Source: a virus
Direction: 5' to 3' (one strand)
DNA: 54,940 nt
Virus record (IMG/VR): IMGVR_UViG_3300010233_000019
Location: 1 to 54,940 of that record
The notes below the pieces were generated by a model. It ran no database searches. It was not told the origin of the DNA and saw nothing but the letters and a program-made list of their open reading frames with translations. Made by a program: the position numbers and the translations under genes. Within the stretch, counting starts at the first letter, position 1; each line of letters begins with the position of its first letter. Below are positions 6,999 to 16,225 of this stretch, in pieces.

Positions 6999-8840
6999 AT
7001 GCGCTATCTGATGATCTTGATTCTCGCGTCCGTAACAGCGTGGGGCGCAACCTGCACCGCAACACAGAACGGCAACTGGACTACAGCCGCGACGTGGGGC
7101 GGAACGTGTGCCGGAAGCGGAACCAACTCCACCCCTGCGACGGGCGACATTGCGGCGATTGCGGCGAAGACGGTCACGGTGGACGCCAATGTTACGGTGG
7201 GCACCTCGCCCAACGATGCGACCACTGCCGTTATCACTTCCACTACCACGGGAAGGCTCAATGTTGCGGCGGGTGTGACACTCATCGTCAAAGGCAATAT
7301 GAGCTTCGGCAACGGCGGAACGCTCGACCTGGAGGCAGGGGCAACGCTCACCTTCGACAATTCCTCCAGCGGTGGAAGTCCCGTTTACCAACTCATCAAC
7401 ATCGGGAGCCAGACCTACATCTTCAACGGCACAGCGCAGGCCAGGGCGACGTTCCAGGCCATCGCTGGGCAGAGCTTCATCATCGGGCGACCCTGGACTT
7501 CGTTCACCGCTTCCTACACCGACTTCTACCGTGGTTCGGTGATCTCTGGCTCTCTGAGCGTGCCGGGTGATATATCTATCACCAATTGCACCTTTACTTC
7601 GTGGGGTCCAATCGCTCCCACCAATAGCAGCGCGACGGTGAACGTGATCGTGCGGAACAACGTCTGGACAAGCGGCACGGGCGCGAATGATTTCAAGCCG
7701 TCCTACTCCAGTGCAACTTTCACTAGCGGAACGCGAGAGATCAGCGGGAATGTGTTCAGCACTCTGTTTGCATACGACAGCACTTTGGGATTCTCGATCT
7801 TCAACAACTACTTCGGCAACTCTGTAAACTCCACCTCACAGAGCACGAAACTGTGGACGACATTCCATGACAATTTCGTCAATGGAGGAAGCGGCACCCC
7901 GGCAACTGGACAAATCTTCGTTGGCCCTACCTCGCACAACTATTTCGTGCAGACTACCGCCATCGGCAATCCTCACTTCATTGCCCCGGTTGCGGTGGCT
8001 GCTGCCACCACCTACGAGCAGAACATCTTTGAGTCCCAATCCATCGACGCGATAGACACTGGAGATGCGATCCTTATCAACGCTGGCGCGGGAACCACGT
8101 TCTCGATCACTCTCCAGAACAACATCGTGCTGCCAGATCCACTGGCGGGCGCGAACTACGTTGCGAGTGGTACTATGGCTACGATCTTTTCCAATTCCAC
8201 CACGACGAGCAACTGGAACAAAAACACCTTCAATACCAATAAGTCTGCGGCAACGGTACTGCGCGGCGGCATCGCTTATGAGGAGGGCGGGGGTGGATTC
8301 GCGGGGCAGATCGCGCAGATGAAAAGCAATCTCGCTTGGGGGTCAACGAGCGGACAGGGCGCACTGGCGGAACAGAACAGCGGCACCACGTTGGATGTGA
8401 TTCTCCCGGCTGGCGCTGACTACAACTGGACCTGGAACACGGACGCCGGGAACAACGGGCGCAGCTATAACTACAAAACGGGCGGCACGTTTATGTGGAG
8501 CGGCAGCCAGAACGCCGCTGCGGCTGGTGTGGATAATCATCAGGGAACGGGCGATCCGCGATTTCTGGACTCTACCCGGTGTGCGGCAAAGTGGGCCGCT
8601 GCGCGCGGTTACGGATCGACATTCGCGGACGCGCAGACTGCCCTGAAGGCGAACCCGGCTCGGGTGTCCGACCTAATCGACTATGTGCGGCAAGGCTACA
8701 TCCCTACCAGCCTTTCGCTCAAGGGGAAGGCACACGATGGCACCGACCCCGGAGCGGTGGTCATCACCGTGTTCGGCAGTGCGGGGGCCAATATGAGCAC
8801 GTCGCTGGCAACCACGTTCAGTGGGGGGGTGGCGTTCTAA
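6999..8840 (+). CDS. secreted G8-like / parallel beta-helix protein
   Basis: A 613-aa protein with an N-terminal signal peptide (MRYLMILILASVTAWGA). A G8-like start follows (N-W-T-x-x-A-T-W-G-G and later T-V-D-A-N-V-T-V near residue 60). Long runs of short beta strands and N-x-F/N-x-I ladders are typical of right-handed beta-helix adhesins and polysaccharide-binding spikes. The ATG at 6999 has TAGGAG five bases upstream and is preferred to an upstream in-frame ATG at 6972. The gene is more G+C-rich than the packaging genes. It may bind or depolymerise surface glycans, but no catalytic residues are recognisable. Confidence 0.65.
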   Translation: MRYLMILILASVTAWGATCTATQNGNWTTAATWGGTCAGSGTNSTPATGDIAAIAAKTVTVDANVTVGTSPNDATTAVITSTTTGRLNVAAGVTLIVKGNMSFGNGGTLDLEAGATLTFDNSSSGGSPVYQLINIGSQTYIFNGTAQARATFQAIAGQSFIIGRPWTSFTASYTDFYRGSVISGSLSVPGDISITNCTFTSWGPIAPTNSSATVNVIVRNNVWTSGTGANDFKPSYSSATFTSGTREISGNVFSTLFAYDSTLGFSIFNNYFGNSVNSTSQSTKLWTTFHDNFVNGGSGTPATGQIFVGPTSHNYFVQTTAIGNPHFIAPVAVAAATTYEQNIFESQSIDAIDTGDAILINAGAGTTFSITLQNNIVLPDPLAGANYVASGTMATIFSNSTTTSNWNKNTFNTNKSAATVLRGGIAYEEGGGGFAGQIAQMKSNLAWGSTSGQGALAEQNSGTTLDVILPAGADYNWTWNTDAGNNGRSYNYKTGGTFMWSGSQNAAAAGVDNHQGTGDPRFLDSTRCAAKWAAARGYGSTFADAQTALKANPARVSDLIDYVRQGYIPTSLSLKGKAHDGTDPGAVVITVFGSAGANMSTSLATTFSGGVAF

Positions 8841-8998
8841 TGAGACGACTGCTGCTGCTTCTCGCTCTTACTTTGCCCGCCATCACGAATGGAGCCACCC
8901 CCTCGGGGACGAATCTATCCCTCACCACCAAGGGCAATGGGACTAACAACATCAATGTCCTCGCCAACTCTTGGTGCTCCCTGGTGCAGATGAACTAG
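8840..8998 (+). CDS. very small secreted peptide
   Basis: A 52-aa product, nearly half of which is a signal peptide (MRRLLLLLALTLPAITNGA). The mature remainder of about 33 residues is Thr/Asn-rich. It overlaps the previous stop (TAATG). The gene could be the truncated 5' end of a former fibre gene like its neighbours, with the 3' part lost. Confidence 0.5.
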   Translation: MRRLLLLLALTLPAITNGATPSGTNLSLTTKGNGTNNINVLANSWCSLVQMN

Positions 8999-9004
8999 AT
9001 CCCC

Positions 9005-9238
9005 ATGTCCTATCCCATCCCATTTGATCCACATAATTGCCTGGTCTATGTCCTCACCTTGTGGGTTCTATATCGGGGGAAGATCATCCTCCGAAAGTCC
9101 CCTCGGGGTTGGTGGTTCCATGCATGGTGGACAAAGGATGGAAAGGACCTCTATGAGTATACTCCTCTAGATCCAAGGTATGATCTCATCTCTCCTCCGA
9201 TGTTCTATAAGGGATACATCAAAACAACCCATCTCTAA
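9005..9238 (+). CDS. small aromatic-rich hypothetical protein
   Basis: A 77-aa protein with a hydrophobic segment near residues 12-30 and an unusual cluster of aromatics (GWWFHAWW) near 36-43. Its TAA overlaps the ATG of the terminase nuclease gene (TAATG), so translation of the nuclease half may be coupled to it. No family is recognised. Confidence 0.55.
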   Translation: MSYPIPFDPHNCLVYVLTLWVLYRGKIILRKSPRGWWFHAWWTKDGKDLYEYTPLDPRYDLISPPMFYKGYIKTTHL

Positions 9239-10146
9239 TGCCCACTCTCCTCCATCAACAGCAAGGACTGACCATTGTGAAGAACGACAAGAACGGCTTC
9301 ACAGTGTGCACACTTCACTTCACTGCGGATCCAAAGAAACGCAGCCCCGAGTGGAAACGCGAAGCCTCACAGGGTCTCTCCAAGGCCAAGTTCGAACAAG
9401 AATACGAGATCTCCTATGATGCGTTGATGGGGGAGAGGGTCTTCCCAGAGATCAAAGATCGCCAGGATGAAATCATCTATGCCGAAGGCCCCTTCCTGGA
9501 GGATCATTGGCCCTCCGATCTCCCCATGTGGGGAGGCTTTGATTATGGGGCTCGAAACCCCTCGTCCTTCCACATCTACACCATCTACGATAAGGTGATG
9601 TATGCTTTGTGGGAACTGTATGAGCCTTGCAAGAATATCTTGGACTTTGCCCAACGCATGAAGGATTGCCCGTATTGGGGGCAACTCCGCTACATCGCAG
9701 CGGATCCAGACATATTCAACCTCAAGCAACGCGACATGCGGACGGGACTCCCCATCAGTGTGGAGTCACAATTCCGTAGCCTCGGAGTGAACAAACTCCT
9801 CCAAGGAAACACCGATGAGGCGGGGTGGATTGCCCAGGTCCAACGTCGCTGGCAGGGGCCGGAGATCACCTTCAAGATCCACGCCTCATGTCGAAACATG
9901 ATCAACGAATTTGGCGAAGCCACCTACGTCTCCATGAGTGATCGCCAACTTGAAACCTCCAACTACCGAGAAGCAATGGTAGACAAGAAAAACCACTCCC
10001 TGGATGATTGTAAATACTTCATGAACTCATGTCCCTCGGGAGGACTCAGAAAGGGAAAGCTTCCCTCGCTCGTGTCAAACTACAGCCCCTGGACCTCGCA
10101 ACGCGAAACGGGAAGTCTCTATGATTGGAGTAAAAAGGAATTCTAA
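9238..10146 (+). CDS. terL: large terminase, nuclease half of a split gene
   Basis: A 302-aa protein that matches the C-terminal half of large terminases. It opens with the linker usually found after the ATPase (K-N-G-F-T-V-x-x-L-H-F-T-A-D-P, then a helix and Y-E-I-S-Y-D-A-L-x-G-x-R-V-F-P). The RNase-H-like nuclease follows: GGFDYG near residue 100, AADPD near 157 and KKNHSLDDCKYF near 260 provide the acidic metal ligands. It cuts the concatemer during packaging. It should assemble with the ATPase half encoded 3.8 kb upstream. The portal gene follows four bases later. Confidence 0.85.
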   Translation: MPTLLHQQQGLTIVKNDKNGFTVCTLHFTADPKKRSPEWKREASQGLSKAKFEQEYEISYDALMGERVFPEIKDRQDEIIYAEGPFLEDHWPSDLPMWGGFDYGARNPSSFHIYTIYDKVMYALWELYEPCKNILDFAQRMKDCPYWGQLRYIAADPDIFNLKQRDMRTGLPISVESQFRSLGVNKLLQGNTDEAGWIAQVQRRWQGPEITFKIHASCRNMINEFGEATYVSMSDRQLETSNYREAMVDKKNHSLDDCKYFMNSCPSGGLRKGKLPSLVSNYSPWTSQRETGSLYDWSKKEF

Positions 10147-10149
10147 CCT

Positions 10150-12438
10150 ATGGCCATAGTTCCGTATGAACATTCATTTCCGGTAGACTTTGCACAGGGG
10201 GAGAACAAAGCCTCCCAACGAGCGGGATCCAATGAGGACGAGGCCCGCATTGCGGGATTCATCACCACATGGAGATCCCAACTTCGCTCTACATTCATCA
10301 CCCGCCGAAACATCTGGGACGATTGCTGGAAGCTCTATCGAGGGCTGGATGATTGGTCGAATAGGGAGGATTGGCAATCCAAGATTGTCCTTCCCAAGAG
10401 TTGGGCCTCCGTCAAGATGGCCACCAACACGATCAAGAGGCTCCTCTCCACTGCAAAGCGGCCCTATACAATTGAGTCGATCAACCCGGATGATCTTCTG
10501 ACTACCCTCCGGGCGGAGCAGATGACGGATCTCACCCGGGTCTTCCTGGACAAAGCTCACTTTCTTCAAGAATTCACTGAGGGCCTTGAGTGTGGGTTCA
10601 TCTTGGGCCTGGGAGTGTGGAAACTCTGGTGGGGTCTCGTCCCGCGCAAGAGGACCCGAGTTGAGACCCAAATGATGCAGATCCCCTATGGGGCTCCCGG
10701 GCAGTTCGGCCAAGGTGGCCAAGGCCCACAAGACATCCTCCAACACGAACCTGGCAAGGATGTGATGCCAGCCTTTGCCCAAGGCATGAAAGCCTATGGT
10801 GCTCAGGATGCTTCACAATACCCCACCCAACTCCCGCAGGAAGCATTGTCCCCACAGGGTTGGGGAGGTTTGGGGCTCGGCAACTTCGCCCCTCCCTCGA
10901 TGCTTTCCATCCCTCAGAAAAAGGTCATCCAAGAGGAAGTCCTCGAGGGGCAACTCTTTCTGCGTGCCGTGGATCCATACAACTTCCACTGGCTCCCCGG
11001 ATCAAAGCTCAACCGCTGGGTCGGAACGATGGAGGATGTGGAAATCCCCAAGTGGGAACTCATCAAGATGGCCGAAGCAGGACTCTTCCCGATGGAAAAG
11101 GTCAAGGCCATTCAACCCAAGCGAATTGATGAGCGGTACCTCATGCGGACCCTCCGATTCTCCGAGACAGTGCTGACCCAGAATGGCCCGAACTCCGACA
11201 CGGCAGTCTGCCAACTCACGGAGTACTTTGGTCCACTCATCTTTGATGGCAAGATCTGGGATGAAAATGCTCACGTAATCCTAGCTAACGACTCCACGGT
11301 TCTGCTCTACCAGCATAATCCCTTCTGGCATGGCAAGTCCCCATACATTGCATTCTCCCCATTGTCCCTGCCCTTCCGAACCGAAGGTGTGGGGCTCGTG
11401 GAGATGGTCCGGAATATTGACAAAGCTCTCTCCCAGCTTGCCAATCTTTCTGTGGATACTTTGATGTTTCGGCTTCTGCCACTCTTTGAGGTAGCTACAG
11501 ATGCTTTTGAGAATCCTGAAGATCTTGAAACTGGCATCACGCCTGGAAAGATGCTGCGTAAGAATCTTGGCTCGGCTGGGGTGGAAGGCATCCGGCCCGT
11601 ACGTTTCGAGGATGTCTCCTCGGGTACCGTCCAAGTCGCCGGACTCCTGGATCGTTCTCATCAGGAAGGTGCGCTGATCTCGGATGTCGCGGAGGGGATC
11701 CCTCGATGGAGGGGACAGCAAACCGCAACGGAAACCCAAGCCTTACAGCAACAAAGTGAGAGCTTCATGGGATCCATGGCGGGGGACATCGAGAGTCAGG
11801 CCTTGCAGCCCCTCGTGCAGATGGCGATGGATCTGATCTTTCAGTTCATTGATACCGCGAATGATCCCCGGATTGCATCGATCCTGGGCGTTGGTGCGGA
11901 TTCCCTCGCTGCGATGAGCCGAGAAGAGATTATGGAAATGATCCAGGGGGAGTACAAAGTGAAGGCCCTTGGCATCACAGGCCAGCTCCAGAAGGCCGAC
12001 ATGCTTCAGAATCTGGTCCAATTCATGAACCTCATCGGCCAGAATCCCCAAGCGTGGCTCCCGTATATCAACCAGGATGCGTTGCTGCGGAGAGTTCTTG
12101 AGGCCTTCCGCCCAACGATCCATGACATTGAGGATATCATCTCTGATCCGGCTCTGGCTGAGGCCAAAAAGGCTGAGATGCAGCAGAATGAAATCACCCC
12201 GGATCTGATCCGGCTCCTTCCGCAGCTTGCATCGATGGCTCAGGGCCAGCAACAGACTCAGCATGATCAGTCCTTGGATCTCCAGCGGATGCAACACGAA
12301 CGGGAATCCACCTTAATGGATCAACACATCCAGACCGCTCAGATGATGGCCCAACATGCCCAGCAAATGGGGGCCCAACAGATCCAGCAACAACAGGTCC
12401 AACAGCAAGCTGCCCCGCAGGGCCAGGGAGGTCAGTAA
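10150..12438 (+). CDS. portal protein
   Basis: A 762-aa protein located directly after the terminase, as portals usually are. It has W-x-x-x-Y-R-G-L-D-D-W near residue 60 and a Gly/Gln-rich insert near 175-250. It then continues with L-R-A-V-D-P-Y-N-F near 275, YQHNPFWHGKSPY-x-A-F-S near 385-405 and a helical clip/wing region. The long Gln/Met-rich helical tail (after about residue 690) fits the barrel extension of podoviral portals. Length is at the upper end for portals and close to N4-like ones. It forms the dodecameric DNA gate at the capsid vertex. Confidence 0.85.
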   Translation: MAIVPYEHSFPVDFAQGENKASQRAGSNEDEARIAGFITTWRSQLRSTFITRRNIWDDCWKLYRGLDDWSNREDWQSKIVLPKSWASVKMATNTIKRLLSTAKRPYTIESINPDDLLTTLRAEQMTDLTRVFLDKAHFLQEFTEGLECGFILGLGVWKLWWGLVPRKRTRVETQMMQIPYGAPGQFGQGGQGPQDILQHEPGKDVMPAFAQGMKAYGAQDASQYPTQLPQEALSPQGWGGLGLGNFAPPSMLSIPQKKVIQEEVLEGQLFLRAVDPYNFHWLPGSKLNRWVGTMEDVEIPKWELIKMAEAGLFPMEKVKAIQPKRIDERYLMRTLRFSETVLTQNGPNSDTAVCQLTEYFGPLIFDGKIWDENAHVILANDSTVLLYQHNPFWHGKSPYIAFSPLSLPFRTEGVGLVEMVRNIDKALSQLANLSVDTLMFRLLPLFEVATDAFENPEDLETGITPGKMLRKNLGSAGVEGIRPVRFEDVSSGTVQVAGLLDRSHQEGALISDVAEGIPRWRGQQTATETQALQQQSESFMGSMAGDIESQALQPLVQMAMDLIFQFIDTANDPRIASILGVGADSLAAMSREEIMEMIQGEYKVKALGITGQLQKADMLQNLVQFMNLIGQNPQAWLPYINQDALLRRVLEAFRPTIHDIEDIISDPALAEAKKAEMQQNEITPDLIRLLPQLASMAQGQQQTQHDQSLDLQRMQHERESTLMDQHIQTAQMMAQHAQQMGAQQIQQQQVQQQAAPQGQGGQ

Positions 12439-12439
12439 G

Positions 12440-13105
12440 ATGCCAGTCGATACCATCCGAGGTTCCTCAGATCTCCCTCTCTCTGGGGAGGGCCATGACC
12501 AGGCGAATGTGGTGGGAATGCAATTCGCCCAGAAGGGAGGGCTGGATCGAATCCATAGTTCCAGCCTTACCCGGGCCGTGCAGACCGCCAAGGCCATCTC
12601 CCGCCACACCCACGCACCGATCACCAAGGTCAGTGAGGATCTTCATCCTTGGCATCTTGGGGGCCTGGAGGGAAGGCCAACCACTGAGGTCCTCCCTGAG
12701 ATGGATCGCCTCATTGGAGAGGCTCCCGATGAACCTGCCCCTGGGATGGGCCCAGAATCCACCGCGCAGGGGGAATCCTTCAATGACTTCAAACGTCGTG
12801 GCCTCGCGGGACTGAAGATGCTCCTTGCAGAGCACACAGCAGATCCCTCTGCCAAGATCGGAGCGGTCACCCACTACCGCAATGTCCGTCTGGCTAACGC
12901 CTGGGCGAAGGAGGGGGGAGTGGGAAATGACCGTGTGAAGCCCTCTGAAATGCACGATGACACCTCTGGACCCACGAGTGTGTGGAGGTTTGCCACGGGG
13001 CAGAAGGAAACTCCTCAGCTCACCAAAATCGACATGGGCTCCCCCGACCCCCTGGATGGTGGGGTATATCTCATCCGACATGGCGCAACGGATTGGAATG
13101 GTTAA
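12440..13105 (+). CDS. circularly permuted histidine-phosphatase-like protein
   Basis: A 221-aa protein built from histidine phosphatase (phosphoglycerate-mutase-like) motifs in permuted order. It starts with T-I-R-G-S-S-D-L-P-L-S-x-x-G and IHSSSLTRAVQTAKAI. These normally follow the catalytic RHG motif. It ends with VYLIRHGATDWNG, which normally opens the fold. The C-terminal motif would join the N-terminal one exactly at the usual loop. GAVTHYRNVR near residue 145 carries the second histidine. ATG at 12440 follows the portal stop and has GGGAGG upstream. It may be a virion or cytosolic phosphatase of unknown substrate. Confidence 0.75.
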   Translation: MPVDTIRGSSDLPLSGEGHDQANVVGMQFAQKGGLDRIHSSSLTRAVQTAKAISRHTHAPITKVSEDLHPWHLGGLEGRPTTEVLPEMDRLIGEAPDEPAPGMGPESTAQGESFNDFKRRGLAGLKMLLAEHTADPSAKIGAVTHYRNVRLANAWAKEGGVGNDRVKPSEMHDDTSGPTSVWRFATGQKETPQLTKIDMGSPDPLDGGVYLIRHGATDWNG

Positions 13106-13117
13106 GGAGATACAGAA

Positions 13118-14392
13118 ATGGCAGATCCCGTAAGACTAGTCGAAGGCCCAAATGACACTGCAGTGGGGAATCCCTCCAATCCCATGGAGATCTCTGTGGT
13201 GGGACCCACCGATGCATTCTCCCGAATGAGGACCTCGAGTCCAGTCACACTATTTGACTCCCAGTTGCAATATGACTTGCACCCTCTTCTTTGGGAGAGT
13301 ATCCTCACTGCAACGGGCACGGTAACCCATCTCCCAAATGAATCCTCCGCGCAGTTAACCGTGGTGACCTCTGGGGACAAGGTAATCCGCCAGAGTCATG
13401 GGTACTTTCGATACCAACCTGGGAAGTCCCAACTCATTGCCCAGACATTTGTATTTGGAAGTGCCACAACAAATATCCGCCGAAGACTGGGGTACTTCGA
13501 TGTGGACAATGGGATCTTCCTCGAGCAAGTCTCCACGGGTGCGAGTATTGTGCGTCGCACCAAAACCTCCGGGGTGGCAGTGGACACTGCCGTGGCCCAA
13601 ACCAATTGGAATCTTGACAAGCTTGATGGATCCGGAACTTCTGGGATAACCTTGGATCTCTCCAAAGCCCAGATCTTAGTGATAGATCTCCAATGGTTGG
13701 GCACCGGACGGGTGAGGGTGGGATTTGACATTGGAGGGACCATCATCTATGCCCATCAATTCCTCAACTCCAACTCCATCACCACGGTCTACATGACCAC
13801 TGCAAATCTCCCCCTTCGATATGAACTTGAAGCCACTGGGGCGATTGGGGCTTCCACCACGATGAAGCAGATCTGTTCCAGTGTGATCTCCGAGGGGGGA
13901 TTTGAGGAAGGCCGAGGTCTGAGTTTCTCCGCGTCGAATCCCCTCGCAGGGAAGGCCATCACCACCCGGGCAGCGGTGATTACGATTCGGCCAAAATCCA
14001 CTTTCAACTCCATCCCCAATCGAGGCCAGATCATTCTGGACCATCTTGATACCATGGTTGTTACGAATAATGCTTTCTATGAAATCGTGTATAACGGCAC
14101 CCTTGGAGGAACCGCAACATACACCTCGGTTGATGCCAATTCCCTTGTGGAGTTTGACACCGCATCTACGACGGTCAGTGGTGGAACCGTGATTGAGAGT
14201 GGGTACCTTGCAGCAGGTGCGGGAAATGGAGCCAATGCAGTCTCCCAGGTCTCTGAAGTAGGGTTAAATTCTCGTCTCGCAATTGCCCTAAACGCTGCAG
14301 GGAATATTGCCGACACGATAACCTTTGTTGCCACAGCTCAAACTGGTACCTCCACAGTAAATGCAACCTTTGAATGGAAGGAAATCCGATAG
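13118..14392 (+). CDS. virion structural protein
   Basis: A 424-aa protein, mostly beta strand by pattern, with [19 protein letters not shown] near residue 36 and [13 protein letters not shown] near 93. This pair of motifs is familiar from large structural proteins in tailed-phage genomes and is probably a head-decoration or fibre-base domain. TAAGGAG precedes the ATG. It lies between the portal block and the exported fibre-like genes. The assignment to the virion is from family resemblance and position. Confidence 0.6.
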   Translation: MADPVRLVEGPNDTAVGNPSNPMEISVVGPTDAFSRMRTSSPVTLFDSQLQYDLHPLLWESILTATGTVTHLPNESSAQLTVVTSGDKVIRQSHGYFRYQPGKSQLIAQTFVFGSATTNIRRRLGYFDVDNGIFLEQVSTGASIVRRTKTSGVAVDTAVAQTNWNLDKLDGSGTSGITLDLSKAQILVIDLQWLGTGRVRVGFDIGGTIIYAHQFLNSNSITTVYMTTANLPLRYELEATGAIGASTTMKQICSSVISEGGFEEGRGLSFSASNPLAGKAITTRAAVITIRPKSTFNSIPNRGQIILDHLDTMVVTNNAFYEIVYNGTLGGTATYTSVDANSLVEFDTASTTVSGGTVIESGYLAAGAGNGANAVSQVSEVGLNSRLAIALNAAGNIADTITFVATAQTGTSTVNATFEWKEIR

Positions 14393-14399
14393 GAGATTT

Positions 14400-15455
14400 A
14401 TGAAACAACTTTTGCGTTTGGCAATGGTACTTTTAGGGCTGGGCCTCCTTGGCCATGCCCAGACTCCCACATGGTATGGGGGGATCTACTATGATGCGGG
14501 GACTTCCACCCCGGGGAGTTGTAGCCCTCCCGCGATGTTCTATCGCACGGATCAGATTATATTCTACATGTGTGGGAAGGATGGAACCTACCACTCTGCG
14601 GGGAGTGGGGGTGGGAGTAATGCAAGTGTCGTGGCAACCTTCAATACCTCTACGAGTAGTTGTAGTTTGGCGGTGGGGGCTCCGGTGGGAGCCACCTGTG
14701 TTGCTGCAACTGGGGCTTCACCAAAAGTAACTGTCACTCATAAACTCAACAATGCCCACGTAAGTGGGTGGGTGGATGATGCAAATGGAATTGTGGGAAG
14801 CAACATCCTTACTGCCAAGGCCACCTCTGCGGATATATTCGTGTGGACATTTGTCTCTGACCAAACCGGAACGGCGACTATTGACACCGGAGGTGTTGGC
14901 CCTCCGGGACCTACGGGTAGTGCGGGTGCAACGGGGGCTACTGGTCCTACAGGTGCAACGGGTCCCACCGGACCCACGGGCCCGACTGGCTTAACTGGTC
15001 CTGCCGGACCTGCAGGATCTGGTGCGGGGGATGTCCTTGGCCCCGCTACAAATCATGATGGGTGGATCCCAGAGTGGAATGGAGCAAATAGCAAGACCCT
15101 AAAGGATGGTATTGACCCGGCAACGCTCCTCACAACTAGTTCCGGAGCAACCATAACCATTGCAACTGGGACAGCGGCTCTGGGCACCGGGGCACTTGCA
15201 GCCAATACTTGTGCATCTGAGGTGCAACCCACAGCGGCAACGGGGAGTCTCTCAACCATTGCCACTACAGATATCATCAGTTGGACTCCAAACGCAGACT
15301 GGAGTGGGTTGGTGGGATATGGAAAGGCGAGCACAGACGGTCTAATTGTGTACCCGAAGCCCTCTTCGGCCCATGTGGGGTTTATCGTCTGCAACGCGAC
15401 GGGCACGAGCATCACAGTACCAGCGGCAACCGTGAACTGGGCGGTGAGGAGATGA
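14400..15455 (+). CDS. secreted fibre-like protein with collagen-like repeats
   Basis: A 351-aa protein with a signal peptide ([20 protein letters not shown]). [11 protein letters not shown]-x-S-T-P-G-S-C domain shared with the gene at 6298 follows. Then comes a beta-rich region and a collagen-like stretch of about 14 G-x-y triplets (GPPGPTG, GATGATG, GPTGPTG; about residues 166-208). The C-terminal domain is a small beta fold. Collagen-like triplets form triple-helical fibre shafts in phages. TAGGAG precedes ATG 14400. The stop overlaps the next ATG (ATGA). Confidence 0.65.
   Translation: MKQLLRLAMVLLGLGLLGHAQTPTWYGGIYYDAGTSTPGSCSPPAMFYRTDQIIFYMCGKDGTYHSAGSGGGSNASVVATFNTSTSSCSLAVGAPVGATCVAATGASPKVTVTHKLNNAHVSGWVDDANGIVGSNILTAKATSADIFVWTFVSDQTGTATIDTGGVGPPGPTGSAGATGATGPTGATGPTGPTGPTGLTGPAGPAGSGAGDVLGPATNHDGWIPEWNGANSKTLKDGIDPATLLTTSSGATITIATGTAALGTGALAANTCASEVQPTAATGSLSTIATTDIISWTPNADWSGLVGYGKASTDGLIVYPKPSSAHVGFIVCNATGTSITVPAATVNWAVRR
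14893..15020 (+). repeat. collagen-like G-x-y coding repeat
   Basis: Imperfect tandem nine-base units (G-P-T / G-A-T codons, mostly GGNCCNACN and GGNGCNACN) encode the collagen-like shaft of the fibre protein. Such repeats change length readily by slippage or recombination. Confidence 0.7.
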
Positions 15456-16225
15456 TACGTAGGCTAATACTTATTACATTCCTAGCCACATCGGGAGCTT
15501 TTGCCGCTATCGCCTTGGTAGACCATACGGCAGGCGGTCCAGTAACCGCTGGAACTCCATTCACCACCACAGCCATCAATACCACCGGGGCCACGCTTCT
15601 GGTGGTTGTGAGAGTAGACAACACCGGGAACACCTTGAGCACCGGGATTTCCTTTGACGACAAGGTTGGTGGAATCAGCACGGGTAACATCTGGCGCTAC
15701 CTAACCGCGCAGACCACCGGATCTCCTGGCACTCAGGTGCTAATCTCCTATTCCTACAACAGCGCAGGCGGGGCGTTGGTGGTAGGGGCAAACCATACCT
15801 TTTTCGGTAATCCTGGCGGTAACACCCTCAGCATGGCCGCATCTGCATGGTCAGGCACAAAAACCTCCGCAGATCCCTTTGCCAGTGTGCAGAACGGCGC
15901 TCATACTGCCGCCTCTCCAGGTGGGGCTAGTAGCTTGGCGACGGGAAACATTACCCCGCCTAGTGATGGTTGTTTGATTATTTCTGGCACGGGAGTTAGG
16001 TCTGGAACTAGCTATACATCCACATTGACATTACTTGATGCTGTGGATTGGATCACTGGGCAAAGAACTGGCATTGCTCATTCCTATCAAATCCAAACTA
16101 CAGCAACAATAGTTGGCACGACTTGGACCATTGGTTCTGGTGGCACGGACCAGATATCCGTTGCCATCGCGGCCTTTCTACCAGCCGCTGGATCCACTAT
16201 TCGTAGAAGGTGGTATGGCCAATGA
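15452..16225 (+). CDS. secreted beta-sandwich protein
   Basis: A 257-aa protein with an N-terminal signal ([18 protein letters not shown]). A single beta-rich domain follows: T-x-A-I-N-T-T-G-A-x-L-L-V-V near residue 35, an ISFDDKVGG strand, [18 protein letters not shown] and [10 protein letters not shown]. Proteins of this style are common as secreted or fibre-attached domains in bacteria and in phage fibre operons. ATG 15452 overlaps the previous stop (ATGA) with GAGGAG upstream, and its own TGA overlaps the next ATG. Function is unknown; host-surface contact is a reasonable guess. Confidence 0.6.
   Translation: MIRRLILITFLATSGAFAAIALVDHTAGGPVTAGTPFTTTAINTTGATLLVVVRVDNTGNTLSTGISFDDKVGGISTGNIWRYLTAQTTGSPGTQVLISYSYNSAGGALVVGANHTFFGNPGGNTLSMAASAWSGTKTSADPFASVQNGAHTAASPGGASSLATGNITPPSDGCLIISGTGVRSGTSYTSTLTLLDAVDWITGQRTGIAHSYQIQTTATIVGTTWTIGSGGTDQISVAIAAFLPAAGSTIRRRWYGQ

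Noticed and set aside
5453-9237. Group I/II intron or intein splitting the terminase
   Set aside because: The interval contains seven tightly spaced genes with their own starts. No intron core, intein splice motif or intron-encoded nuclease was found.
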